Assembly (NCBI GenBank): GCA_025056515.1
Contig: JANWWB010000077.1
Location: 1 to 18,213, forward strand
Reading direction: 5' to 3'
DNA: 18,213 nucleotides
From: Anaerolineales bacterium
Lineage (GTDB): Bacteria > Chloroflexota > Anaerolineae > Anaerolineales > Villigracilaceae
The position numbers were made by a program, and so were the translations under genes. Positions 7,545-15,132 of this stretch are shown piece after piece. Position 1 is the stretch's first letter, and the number at the start of each line of letters is the position of its first letter. The notes below the pieces were generated by a model. The model had not been told where the DNA came from, did no database searches, and saw only the letters and a list, made by a program, of their open reading frames with translations.

Positions 7545-9673
7545 GGCTGATCCTTTTCCAAAGCAAGCACAGTCGGCGTCAGAAAGAAACCGATTTCTCG
7601 CAACCGAAGCAAGTCGCCGGGTTGGTCCAGAGAAATTGTCTGGTCATCGAAGCGGCAATATGGCGCAACCAAAGTGCCAAGATAAGTATTGACTCCTTTG
7701 AGCAAGCAATCGGTCACTCGGCCGTTTTCCACCCGCAAAAGAGCTCCACCAGAACGTGCCGCCGCGAGGTGCAAAGAATGCCAACGGTTCCCCAGGAGCA
7801 GGCGCACTGCGAGTGTAGTCTCTCCATCGGCGGGAATCAGGACTGTCACAAAGTGGACATCTCGTTCAGGATGGGTGCGAATCCAGATGTCGGCGCGCCC
7901 AAACTGAAAACTCGGGCGCGGCAAATCGGCAAGCAAAGCCTCGAATCCGCCTTCTGGCAAGTTTGTCAAAGCAGAGCGCCTCTGCCAAAGTAGTTCGCAA
8001 GGTCGGCCTTGTTCGTCTAGGCGAGGGATACGCTCCAGGAAGACTAACCGCCCGCCTTGACAGACATATTCGACCAATTTGGCTTGCACCGATTCCGCCA
8101 TCTGCTTTCCCCCTGCCAGGAAGAGAAAGCGATAAGTCAATAAGTCGGCCGCCGTGGCTCTTTCCAGATTAAGCACAGCATACTCCAGGTGCAAACGACG
8201 CATTTGCTCTTGGAACGCGCCCAGATATTTGCCGTGCTGGGGCGCTTGGGAATCATTTTTTGGAGACCAGGCCGAAAGACGGACATGCGGCAGATACAGC
8301 CCCCAGGCAACCGGTTGCATGGGGCGACAAGCCAAGAACTCTCCTCCATGACGCTCAAAGAATTTCGCCAGCCACCCAACAATCTCGGCTTTGGGCGTCA
8401 GCAAGCCATCTGGCGTGATAGGCGCAGTATCCGGATATGCTGAGCCGTGAATCAGATCCAAATTTGAGTCGGCGTGCGCTGTCCCCACGCCAGTATAGAC
8501 ATTGAAACCAGTTGCGCCACTGTTGAGAGCTACCAGGGTCTGATAAAAACAGGTCGCGGCATCCTGATAAGCCGAGTCATAAAGTTGAGAAAAGCCCCAA
8601 TTCTCCTCCATGTTCGGGCCAGGGAAGCGCTTAGCGGTCAGCACATAGCGATGAAACGCTGAAGGATTGGCCGAAACATCGCCCACCCAGTCCGTAAAGC
8701 CATAATGGAAGCCCAACCAACGCTCCGGTTCAACGCGCGTCAGCCAGGCATCCAAGCCATAAGGCGCATCAAGCGGTGGGTTTTGGTTGAGCAGGATAGG
8801 CACATCCACACCAAGGGCCATTTGCCAATGTCGCAAAATCTCATTGAAATACACCGCCTGAAACTCGCCCCAATCCTGAAGTTGTGAAGGCTGCGCCTCG
8901 CGCCGTAGGGTGCTTGGACGTGGTGGTTGGATCGCTTCCCAACGGTCAAAAGCAGAAGCATGCCAACGGTTATAGGCCTCCAAGGAGGTATATTTCGTCT
9001 GCAGAAACGCATGATAACGATTGAGCGCCGAAGTGCTGTAATCGTACTCCCATGGGGCGTGTTGACCATTGGAGTAAAGTCCCTCGTTGCCCAACTGAAC
9101 GGCAATAATCGGGCCGTTCGGCGCAAGATGAGGACCAATAACCTGTTCCCCGACAAGGCTTAACCATTCCTGGCTCAGGCGGAGAAATTCGGGAGAAAGC
9201 GGCGCCGGCAGCGGCCAGGGCTCGAGACGCCCCTCTGGGGTCAGGCGCGCTCCACCCCAGGTTTGCGGCTGTCCGTCAGCATTGCGCAGCGGTTCGATAT
9301 TTGCATTCTGAAGGGGACAAACCCAATCCGGCAAGCCACCGTAATTCAATTCAGCATGGACAAAGGGACCAGGTTTCAGGATAACCATCAGCCCGAGCTG
9401 CCGACAATGCTCTAAAAAGCTCTGAACATCCCGATTGGGCGAGGAACGCCCAGTAAAATCCGGGGGAGAATCGGGAGATAACTGATGATGACGCCAAGGA
9501 AGGTAGGCCGTAATAACCCCGATCCCAAGCATCTTGAGCATCTTGAGGCGATCAATCCAATTGTCAGCCTCATCTCGATAGTAGGGATAATCGGCACTGA
9601 TCAGAAGATGAGGCTTTCCGTCAAAATATGCAATGCCGCGTTGAAAGGTGAGAACGGGAAAACGATGCATCAT
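7541..9673 (-). CDS. GH35-like beta-galactosidase (clan GH-A), cytoplasmic
   Basis: This 710-residue enzyme has no signal peptide, so it should hydrolyse imported oligosaccharides in the cytoplasm. The N-terminal TIM barrel (about 10-440) has the GH35 order: ISADYPYYR, LKPGPFVHAELNYGGLPDW, then NGPIIAVQLGNEG with Glu197 as acid/base. MEENWGF (355-361) carries the likely nucleophile, Glu357 or Glu356. Residues about 485-555 resemble the glutamine-amidotransferase-like fold found as the middle domain of some beta-galactosidases, and the last 150 residues look like beta-sandwich. Family enzymes release terminal beta-galactose, less often other beta-linked sugars. The start is taken at 9673, where ATG overlaps the ROK stop as ATGA; a second ATG follows at once. 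The 67 extra codons of the longest ORF overlap the ROK gene and are implausible. It is coupled to GH30 by a four-base TTGA overlap. Confidence 0.88.
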   Translation of the reverse strand: MMHRFPVLTFQRGIAYFDGKPHLLISADYPYYRDEADNWIDRLKMLKMLGIGVITAYLPWRHHQLSPDSPPDFTGRSSPNRDVQSFLEHCRQLGLMVILKPGPFVHAELNYGGLPDWVCPLQNANIEPLRNADGQPQTWGGARLTPEGRLEPWPLPAPLSPEFLRLSQEWLSLVGEQVIGPHLAPNGPIIAVQLGNEGLYSNGQHAPWEYDYSTSALNRYHAFLQTKYTSLEAYNRWHASAFDRWEAIQPPRPSTLRREAQPSQLQDWGEFQAVYFNEILRHWQMALGVDVPILLNQNPPLDAPYGLDAWLTRVEPERWLGFHYGFTDWVGDVSANPSAFHRYVLTAKRFPGPNMEENWGFSQLYDSAYQDAATCFYQTLVALNSGATGFNVYTGVGTAHADSNLDLIHGSAYPDTAPITPDGLLTPKAEIVGWLAKFFERHGGEFLACRPMQPVAWGLYLPHVRLSAWSPKNDSQAPQHGKYLGAFQEQMRRLHLEYAVLNLERATAADLLTYRFLFLAGGKQMAESVQAKLVEYVCQGGRLVFLERIPRLDEQGRPCELLWQRRSALTNLPEGGFEALLADLPRPSFQFGRADIWIRTHPERDVHFVTVLIPADGETTLAVRLLLGNRWHSLHLAAARSGGALLRVENGRVTDCLLKGVNTYLGTLVAPYCRFDDQTISLDQPGDLLRLREIGFFLTPTVLALEKDQP

Positions 9674-10884
9674 AGTGCTCTTCGTCGCATGAATTTCGGG
9701 TTGAGAGACAGCACTTCTTCCAACACCAGGCAAGCCGCACCGACGCAAATGGCATCTTGCCCGAAGTAACAAGTGCGAATTTCCAGCGGTTGCATGGAGA
9801 TGGTCAGTGAATAAGCACGCACCGCTTGCGTGATTTCGCCGAGCAGAATTTCTCCTAAAAGCATGCCTGCCCAACCGCCGAGGACAATCCGCTGAGGGTT
9901 GAAGAGATTGACCAGATTGGCCAGGCCGGCACCAAGCATCTGTGCTGTTTGCCGAAACAGCGCCTGTGCTTCTAGACGACCTTCCTGATAGAGCCGGACC
10001 AAAGTATGAAAGGCGGCCATCTGGTCATCGGGCAAGTCGGCAGAAAGGCCGAGTTCGGCGGCGGTAGTGAGGATGCCGGGTGCGCCAACATACGTTTCCA
10101 GACAACCGCGGCTGCCGCAGCGACATGGACGGCCATCCAAGACGAGTTTGGTATGCCCCCACTCGCCGGCACTGTTGGTCGCCCCTCGATAAAGCGCACC
10201 TTTCGTAATAATCCCGGCGCCCACACCAGTACCGATGAGGAGGACCACCAGATTTTCCACGCCGCGTCCGGCGCCAAACCATGCTTCAGCCAACGCCATC
10301 GCTTTTGCGCCGTTATCAATGTAAACGGGCAACTGTAGCGCATTTTCGAGCATCTCCAAGAGAGGCATGGGACGCCATCCCCACATCGGCGCAGCAACGC
10401 TCACCGGGCCATTGTGTTCCACAATCCCCGGCACGCCTACTCCCACTCCTAGTATCTGAGAGCGTTCCACTGTTCGTCCGATTCCAAGATCTTTGACCCC
10501 CAGCGCGATCGCCTGGACATACTCGTCGGGAATACTGATACTCGAACGCATTTGCTGACGAGTGGTAGCCAATTTGCGGCGCGACAGGTCAAAAAGTTCG
10601 ATTTGCACATGCGTCTCGCCCAGATCCACGCCAAGCAGATAGCCATACTCTGGGTTGACATCCAGAATCGTGCGCGGCCGCCCTCCAAGCGATTCCTCTA
10701 CGCCGGTTTCCAGGAGCAACCCTTCTTCAAGCAGATCGTTGGTTACATTGGTAACCGTGCCGGGACTCAACTGCGTGCGAGCACTCAATTCCAGCCGGCT
10801 CATTGGTCCGCCTAGAGAAAGAGCGCGTAAGATGCTCTGCGAATTGACCTGACGCAAATCAATCGTACGGCGGGGAGGTTTCAT
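9670..10884 (-). CDS. ROK-family transcriptional repressor (NagC/XylR/Mlc-like)
   Basis: This 404-residue regulator leads the operon. Residues about 10-60 form a winged helix-turn-helix (VNSQSILRAL, MSRLELSARTQLSPGTVTNVTNDLLEEGLL), with the GGRP wing at 68-70. The ROK sugar-binding part follows: GVDLGE, GVGVGVPGIV, IGTGVGAGI, SAGEWGH (Glu241, His244) and the zinc-site signature CRCGSRGC (254-261). Sugar kinases of this family carry NDAN where this protein has NGAK (about 191-194), so the catalytic Asp seems lost, consistent with a sensor. A sugar from the glycan is the likely inducer. The inner ATG (10884) stands eight bases after AGGA; the ATG at 10893 has AGG touching it, so the inner start is better. 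A matching operator lies in the promoter just upstream. The stop overlaps the GH35 start (ATGA). Confidence 0.93.
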   Translation of the reverse strand: MKPPRRTIDLRQVNSQSILRALSLGGPMSRLELSARTQLSPGTVTNVTNDLLEEGLLLETGVEESLGGRPRTILDVNPEYGYLLGVDLGETHVQIELFDLSRRKLATTRQQMRSSISIPDEYVQAIALGVKDLGIGRTVERSQILGVGVGVPGIVEHNGPVSVAAPMWGWRPMPLLEMLENALQLPVYIDNGAKAMALAEAWFGAGRGVENLVVLLIGTGVGAGIITKGALYRGATNSAGEWGHTKLVLDGRPCRCGSRGCLETYVGAPGILTTAAELGLSADLPDDQMAAFHTLVRLYQEGRLEAQALFRQTAQMLGAGLANLVNLFNPQRIVLGGWAGMLLGEILLGEITQAVRAYSLTISMQPLEIRTCYFGQDAICVGAACLVLEEVLSLNPKFMRRRAL

Positions 10885-10917
10885 AAAAGACATCCTGGGG
10901 ACGAGAGGAGAGGTAAT

Positions 10918-10940
10918 CTTATTTTATAACTTAAAATAAG
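10918..10940. promoter_or_regulatory. Probable ROK operator (NagC/Mlc-like inverted repeat)
   Basis: CTTATTTTA, a five-base spacer and TAAAATAAG form a perfect nine-base inverted repeat. NagC and Mlc operators in enterobacteria have the same TTATTT...AAATAA architecture. The repeat covers the -10 hexamer and most of the promoter spacer of the operon, so a bound repressor would block RNA polymerase. The site belongs naturally to the ROK repressor encoded 34 bases away. Symmetry and overlap are seen; the binding protein is inferred. Confidence 0.75.
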
Positions 10941-10949
10941 TCTTGTCAA
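10921..10949 (-). promoter_or_regulatory. Housekeeping-sigma promoter of the glycan operon
   Basis: Read on the minus strand, TTGACA (10949..10944) is followed by exactly 17 bases and TAAAAT (10926..10921). The predicted start of transcription is near 10914, giving a leader of about 30 bases before the ROK ATG at 10884. No other promoter of this quality is visible within the operon. Confidence 0.8.
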
Positions 10950-11132
10950 TAACTTCTTTCTTAAAGACATAAATCCATCAGCTCACTTTTCTGTCCCAAT
11001 ACCATATGGCATCTATGCCCAAAGCTTGTCGTTGCGTTGCACCACCGGCCCTGGACTTTTAGAAAGTTTTTGGCCGGAAACGCAAAAACAAAAGAGACTC
11101 CCCTCTCAAATGCGCTCCATGGTTGCATTTTT

Positions 11133-11141
11133 TGCTATAAT
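11133..11141 (+). promoter_or_regulatory. Extended -10 promoter for a leaderless C39 gene mRNA
   Basis: TGC followed by TATAAT is a consensus extended -10 element. No -35 hexamer is visible at 16-18 bases. Seven bases separate the hexamer from the ATG at 11149, and no Shine-Dalgarno sequence is present, so transcription should start at or next to the A of the ATG. That arrangement is typical of leaderless messages. Confidence 0.65.
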
Positions 11142-11148
11142 CCACTAT

Positions 11149-12522
11149 ATGTCCAAGAAAACAAGTTCCTTTTTTCTCGGCTTCCTGATCTTTGTGCTGG
11201 TCCTGATCGGTTTCTACAACATCCCCTGGGTACATGACCGTCTCGCCTGGCGGATCGAAAACTGGCAAACGCAGCTGTACTACTTCCTTAACCCGCCTTC
11301 TCAAATTGTCTTCCTGCCAACCCAACAAGGACAGGTAACCCTACTATCTCCTCCAACGGCTACTGAAACACCCACATCGCCTCCCACCCTAGAAGCAACA
11401 CCAACCATCACCTCCACCCCCACACCCAGCCCCACACCCCTCCCACCAACGGTCATCCTTAACGGCGTTGTCTTCGTAGACCAAATGAATCGCTGGAATT
11501 ATTGCGGCCCAGCCAACCTGACCATGGCCCTCCAGTACTGGGGTTGGACCGGCCTACCTGGTAAGACCCTAGCATTGCGTGACCAAGTCGGCACTATCCT
11601 CAAACCTGGCCCAAACGACCCGGCGCTCAATTTTGTCGAACGTTCCCAAACGGATGTCAACGTCATGCCTTATGAGATGGTAGACTTCGTCAACGATTAC
11701 ACCGAGTTCCGCGCCCTCTACCGCTACGGTGGGACAGTAGAGTTGCTCAAGCAGCTCATCGCCGCCGGTTTTCCGGTCATTACGGAGAAGGGTGTCTATC
11801 AGATTCTTCCGCCTGATTACACGCTGCAATGGGCCGGACACTACGCTTTCACCACCGGCTATGACGATACGACTGGCGAGTTTATCTTCCAGGACTCCTA
11901 CACGCCGGACGACAACATCCCTTACGAGAAACAGGGCAAGAACCGGCGTGTTTCCTATGAACAATACGTCAACGGCTGGCGTGCTTTCAATTACGTTTTC
12001 ATCGTGGTTTATCCGCCAGAACGCGAAGCAGAACTCTTCCAAGCGCTCGGCCCCTGGCTCAGCGAAACCTGGGCCGCCCAGAAGGCGCTGCAAATCGCTC
12101 AACAAGAAACCCAAACCTTGAACGGCATAGACCAGTTTTTCGCTTGGTTCAACCTAGGGACGAGTTACGGTCTGCTGACCGAATATGGTCAAGGTGCACT
12201 CGCTTTTGATACCGCCTTTCAGATTTACAACTCTCTCCCAGAAAAGGAACGTCCTTACCGCATTATGTGGTATCAGACCGGCCCTTATAAAGCCTATTAC
12301 TACACCAGCCGCTTCCAGGATGTGATTAACTTGGCCAATGCAACCGAAAAGACTCTCTTCCGCCATCGTGTCTTGGAAGAGACGCTCTACTGGCGCGCCA
12401 TGGCCAAAGCCGCCCTAGGATACTACGACGAAGCCTACGCTGACCTGCGCAAGGCGGTCTATTACAACCCGAATTTCACCGCTGGCCTGCAAAAAATGGC
12501 TGAATGGGGCATCTCCCCTTGA
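11149..12522 (+). CDS. Membrane-anchored C39-like cysteine peptidase with C-terminal TPR-like repeats
   Basis: This 457-residue protein starts with a lysine-flanked transmembrane segment (about 7-24). A juxtamembrane region and a Pro/Thr linker (67-101) follow, then a papain-like fold of the C39 type (about 102-290). Cys119 in NYCGPAN, His231 in AGHYAF and Asp249 in FQDSY fit the expected catalytic triad. The C-terminus (about 325-450) has helical repeats such as WFNLGTSYGLLTEYGQGALAF and YWRAMAKAALGYYDEAYADL, which read as TPR units. The catalytic part should lie outside the membrane. Related C39_2 proteins are mostly uncharacterised; some C39 enzymes cleave double-glycine leaders of exported peptides, but no transporter domain or precursor peptide is nearby. 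The start at 11149 is chosen because translation from 11026 would span the promoter. It heads a four-gene run and is 43 bp from sbcD. Confidence 0.85.
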   Translation: MSKKTSSFFLGFLIFVLVLIGFYNIPWVHDRLAWRIENWQTQLYYFLNPPSQIVFLPTQQGQVTLLSPPTATETPTSPPTLEATPTITSTPTPSPTPLPPTVILNGVVFVDQMNRWNYCGPANLTMALQYWGWTGLPGKTLALRDQVGTILKPGPNDPALNFVERSQTDVNVMPYEMVDFVNDYTEFRALYRYGGTVELLKQLIAAGFPVITEKGVYQILPPDYTLQWAGHYAFTTGYDDTTGEFIFQDSYTPDDNIPYEKQGKNRRVSYEQYVNGWRAFNYVFIVVYPPEREAELFQALGPWLSETWAAQKALQIAQQETQTLNGIDQFFAWFNLGTSYGLLTEYGQGALAFDTAFQIYNSLPEKERPYRIMWYQTGPYKAYYYTSRFQDVINLANATEKTLFRHRVLEETLYWRAMAKAALGYYDEAYADLRKAVYYNPNFTAGLQKMAEWGISP

Positions 12523-12565
12523 AGCAGCTTCCTTCTCTAGCAGTTCCACTCGCACCTCTCTGATC

Positions 12566-13774
12566 ATGCGACTCCTCCACTTCGCCGACGCTCATATCGA
12601 CATAGCCAATTATGGCCGCCACGATCCCCAGACGGGACTGCCTATACGCGTGTTGGATTTTCTCCAATCGTTGGACACGATTATCGAGACAGCCATCGCC
12701 GAACGGGTAGACCTTGTGCTTTTCGCAGGCGATGCTTACAAAGACCGCAGCCCCGTCCCAACCTATCAGCGCGAGTGGGGCAAACGGATTATGCGACTCT
12801 CGCAAGCCGGAATTCGCACCTTGCTCCTGGTCGGCAATCATGACCTTTCTCCGGCGTTTGGCCGCGCCCATGCCGTGCAAGAATTCGATACCTTACAAGT
12901 CCCCGGGGTGACCGTCCTCGACCGGCCGCGCTTTCTCTCTGCTGCCGAGCTAGGGCTACCAGCACAGGTCATCGCCCTGCCCTGGGTCAATCGTTCCGGC
13001 TTGATTGCCGTTGGAGAAAGGAGCGGCCATCTGGAACAAGTCAATGCCGACTTGGAAGAGCGTTTGACAATGTTGGTCGAAACCTGGATTGCACAAGCCG
13101 ACCCCGCCCTGCCACTTATCCTGACCGCCCACGCTTCCGTCCAGGGAGCACAATACGGCGCCGAACGGAATGTCATGCTCGGCAATGACTGGGTCTTGCC
13201 AGGCTCCTTGGTGCGTCATCCCCGGTTGGACTATGTTGCCCTCGGCCACATTCACAAAGCCCAAAACCTAAACGAAGGAGCACATCCCCCGGTCATTTAT
13301 CCAGGTTCCATCGAGCGCGTTGACTTCGGCGAAGCGGGAGACGAAAAATTCTTCGTCCTTGCTGAAGTGGAACGCGGCCGGACGCAAGTCGAATGGCGCA
13401 AGCTCACTGGTATCCGCCCTTTCCTTGACTGTTCGGTCACACTTCACTCCCCCGAACATGTCTGGGACACCATCCAAAGCGCCTTGCCACCCCCATCCGC
13501 TTTGAAGGGTGCTATTGTTCGATTGACGATCACCTATCCGCGCGAGTGGGAGACCTTTATTGATGAGGCTTCTTTGCGCCGCTATGCCGCCGAGGCTTTT
13601 GAGTTTCATCTCGTCCGCCGACCACAAAGCGAAGTGCGCATCCGCCTGCCTGACGGACAGAGCATTGGCACTTTAAGCCCGCTCGAACTGCTCGAAAAAT
13701 ATTGGCAAGCGACCCACACAGACGAGGCCGAGGCGCTCCAGGCCTTGGCGCGAGAGATCATTGAGGAAGAATAA
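12566..13774 (+). CDS. sbcD: SbcD/Mre11-type DNA exonuclease
   Basis: This 402-residue calcineurin-like metallo-phosphoesterase has all phosphodiesterase motifs of SbcD: DAH (Asp8, His10), GDAYKD (Asp56), GNHD (Asn91, His92), TAHASV (His189) and GHIH (His228, His230). These residues hold two Mn ions. The C-terminal part (about 285-402) fits the capping domain. SbcD normally works with the SMC-like ATPase SbcC to open hairpins and process double-strand ends, and the two genes are usually adjacent. Here the next gene is a deacetylase and no sbcC lies in the window. No Shine-Dalgarno is visible before the ATG, but MRLLHFADAHI is the standard N-terminus of the family. There is no promoter in the 43-bp gap, so it is probably cotranscribed with the upstream gene. 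Confidence 0.92.
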   Translation: MRLLHFADAHIDIANYGRHDPQTGLPIRVLDFLQSLDTIIETAIAERVDLVLFAGDAYKDRSPVPTYQREWGKRIMRLSQAGIRTLLLVGNHDLSPAFGRAHAVQEFDTLQVPGVTVLDRPRFLSAAELGLPAQVIALPWVNRSGLIAVGERSGHLEQVNADLEERLTMLVETWIAQADPALPLILTAHASVQGAQYGAERNVMLGNDWVLPGSLVRHPRLDYVALGHIHKAQNLNEGAHPPVIYPGSIERVDFGEAGDEKFFVLAEVERGRTQVEWRKLTGIRPFLDCSVTLHSPEHVWDTIQSALPPPSALKGAIVRLTITYPREWETFIDEASLRRYAAEAFEFHLVRRPQSEVRIRLPDGQSIGTLSPLELLEKYWQATHTDEAEALQALAREIIEEE

Positions 13775-13776
13775 TC

Positions 13777-14514
13777 ATGCGATGGGTCTACCTTTCCCCC
13801 CATTTCGACGACGCCGTGCTCTCCTGCGGTGGTCTCATGTACGAACAAGCACAACAAGGACAGGCGGTGGAAATCTGGACCATCTGCGCCGGCAGCCCAC
13901 CTCCTGCGCCCCTTTCCCCCTTGGCACAGCGCATCCACCTGCTTTGGAGGACAGGCTCAGCGGAAGAGACTGTCCACCTGCGTCGCGAGGAAGATCGACA
14001 AGCTGCTGCTCGCCTGGGCGCCAACATCCTACACGGTCCGCTGCCCGATTGCATCTACCGCCGCGCTCCGAACGGCGAAGCGCTTTACACTCAGGGCGTC
14101 TTTGTCCCCTGGAGTCCGCTCGAGCGCAATCTGCCGGCGCAAATTGCCGCCTGGCTATCCGAGCATCTGACCCCAGAAGATGTGCTCGTCTCTCCGCTGG
14201 CGATTGGAGGTCATGTGGACCATCTGCTTGTTCGCCTAGCTGCCGAACGGCTTGAGAGAGCACTGCGCTATTACGCTGATGTCCCCTATGTGCTCAAGGC
14301 CGCTGCTGTCCTGCAATCGATCACAACCGGGCTGGCATCGACTCTACACCCGGTTTCCGAGAACGGGATGCAAGCGTGGGCCGAGGCCGTCGCCGCCTAT
14401 CGCTCGCAGCTTTTTATGCTCTTCAAGACTGAAGGTCGGATGAAAAGTGCCCTGCGCCGCTACGCCAGACAGCACGGTGGTCTGCGCCTGTGGTACTCAC
14501 AATCCGCCGCCTAA
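13777..14514 (+). CDS. PIG-L/LmbE-type zinc-dependent deacetylase
   Basis: This 245-residue protein has the family's zinc site: SPHFDD near the N-terminus (His9, Asp12, with Asp11 as probable base) and GGHVDH at 145-149 (His149). Members hydrolyse N-acetyl groups from GlcNAc-containing small molecules or glycolipids, such as GlcNAc-inositol in mycothiol synthesis or bacillithiol intermediates. The substrate cannot be read from this sequence. The length is typical. The ATG follows the sbcD stop by two bases and has GAGGA nine bases upstream, so start and coupling are secure. No signal peptide is present, so it is cytoplasmic. Confidence 0.9.
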   Translation: MRWVYLSPHFDDAVLSCGGLMYEQAQQGQAVEIWTICAGSPPPAPLSPLAQRIHLLWRTGSAEETVHLRREEDRQAAARLGANILHGPLPDCIYRRAPNGEALYTQGVFVPWSPLERNLPAQIAAWLSEHLTPEDVLVSPLAIGGHVDHLLVRLAAERLERALRYYADVPYVLKAAAVLQSITTGLASTLHPVSENGMQAWAEAVAAYRSQLFMLFKTEGRMKSALRRYARQHGGLRLWYSQSAA

Positions 14515-14523
14515 CCTTTGCCT

Positions 14524-15132
14524 ATGAAAAAACTCCTCATCGCCAGCAACAACCGCGGAAAACTTGTTGAGATCCTCGCCTTACTTGGCGACTTGGGGCT
14601 GGAATTAATCACCCCGGCTGACCTAGGACTGACCATCGACGTCCTGGAGGATGGTCAAACCTACGCCGAGAACGCGGCCAAAAAAGCACAAGCCTTTCTG
14701 GAGGCCAGTGGATTGCCAACCCTGGCCGACGACTCGGGCTTAGAAGTCGACGCTCTCGGAGGACGCCCCGGTCTCCACTCCAATCGCTTTGGCCCACAAC
14801 CCTCCACCGAAGCCAGTCGTAGGCGCTACCTCCTGGAAATGCTACAAGATAAGCCCAGGCCTTGGACAGCACGTTTCCGCGCTCTGATCGCCATCGCCGT
14901 CCCTGGACGACCGATGCAGTTCACGGAAGGAGTGTGCGAAGGGGAAATCATCCCAGAAGAACGCGGTCAAGGCGGATTTGGTTACGACCCGCTATTCTAT
15001 TTGCCCGCATTGGGTAAGACGATGGCCGAGCTAAGCCTAGAGGAGAAAAACCGTCTTAGCCATCGAGCGCGGGCGCTGATGCAAGCCCGTCCCATTTTGC
15101 AGGCTCTGTTCGAGGATTGGGGTGAGAGTTGA
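14524..15132 (+). CDS. rdgB: XTP/dITP pyrophosphatase (non-canonical purine NTP hydrolase, RdgB/HAM1)
   Basis: This 202-residue protein hydrolyses ITP, dITP and XTP to monophosphates, keeping deaminated purines out of DNA and RNA. Family motifs are in order: ASNNRGKLVEI (7-17), TYAENAAKKA (47-56), LADDSGLEVDALGGRPG (68-84, with Asp70 as the usual catalytic acid), GFGYDPLFYLP (151-161) and KNRLSHRARA (175-184). PGLHSNRFG replaces the more common PGVxSARYAG. I take the ATG at 14524, giving MKKLLIASNN; a TTG two codons earlier is possible. The start is nine bases after the deacetylase stop, with no evident ribosome binding site, so translation may be coupled. The 3' end overlaps the convergent hydrolase gene by 77 bp. 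Confidence 0.93.
   Translation: MKKLLIASNNRGKLVEILALLGDLGLELITPADLGLTIDVLEDGQTYAENAAKKAQAFLEASGLPTLADDSGLEVDALGGRPGLHSNRFGPQPSTEASRRRYLLEMLQDKPRPWTARFRALIAIAVPGRPMQFTEGVCEGEIIPEERGQGGFGYDPLFYLPALGKTMAELSLEEKNRLSHRARALMQARPILQALFEDWGES

Larger units (their letters stand above)
10885..11148. other. Divergent intergenic region between the glycan operon and the protease run
   Basis: This 264-bp region holds the minus-strand operon promoter with its ROK operator and, at the far end, the extended -10 promoter of the plus-strand C39 gene. The stretch from about 10950 to 11130 shows no convincing ORF or second operator. Confidence 0.7.

Noticed and set aside
9674..9874. N-terminal extension of the GH35 frame
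   Set aside because: The 67 extra codons lie within the ROK gene, are rich in Arg, His and Cys, match no domain, and the ATGA overlap gives a natural start at 9673.
11045..11077. Nested inverted repeat CCGGCC...GGCCGG with ACTTT/AAAGT inside
   Set aside because: Six-base outer arms with a 21-base interval are weak, no gene ends there, and it lies outside both predicted transcripts.
11026..11148. Extended start of the C39 protein at 11026
   Set aside because: The frame crosses the extended -10 promoter, and the added peptide would put 41 unrelated residues before the membrane anchor.
13835..14263. Minus-strand 142-codon ORF opposite the LmbE-type gene
   Set aside because: It is antisense to a clear zinc deacetylase gene, with an Arg-rich product typical of shadow frames in GC-rich DNA.
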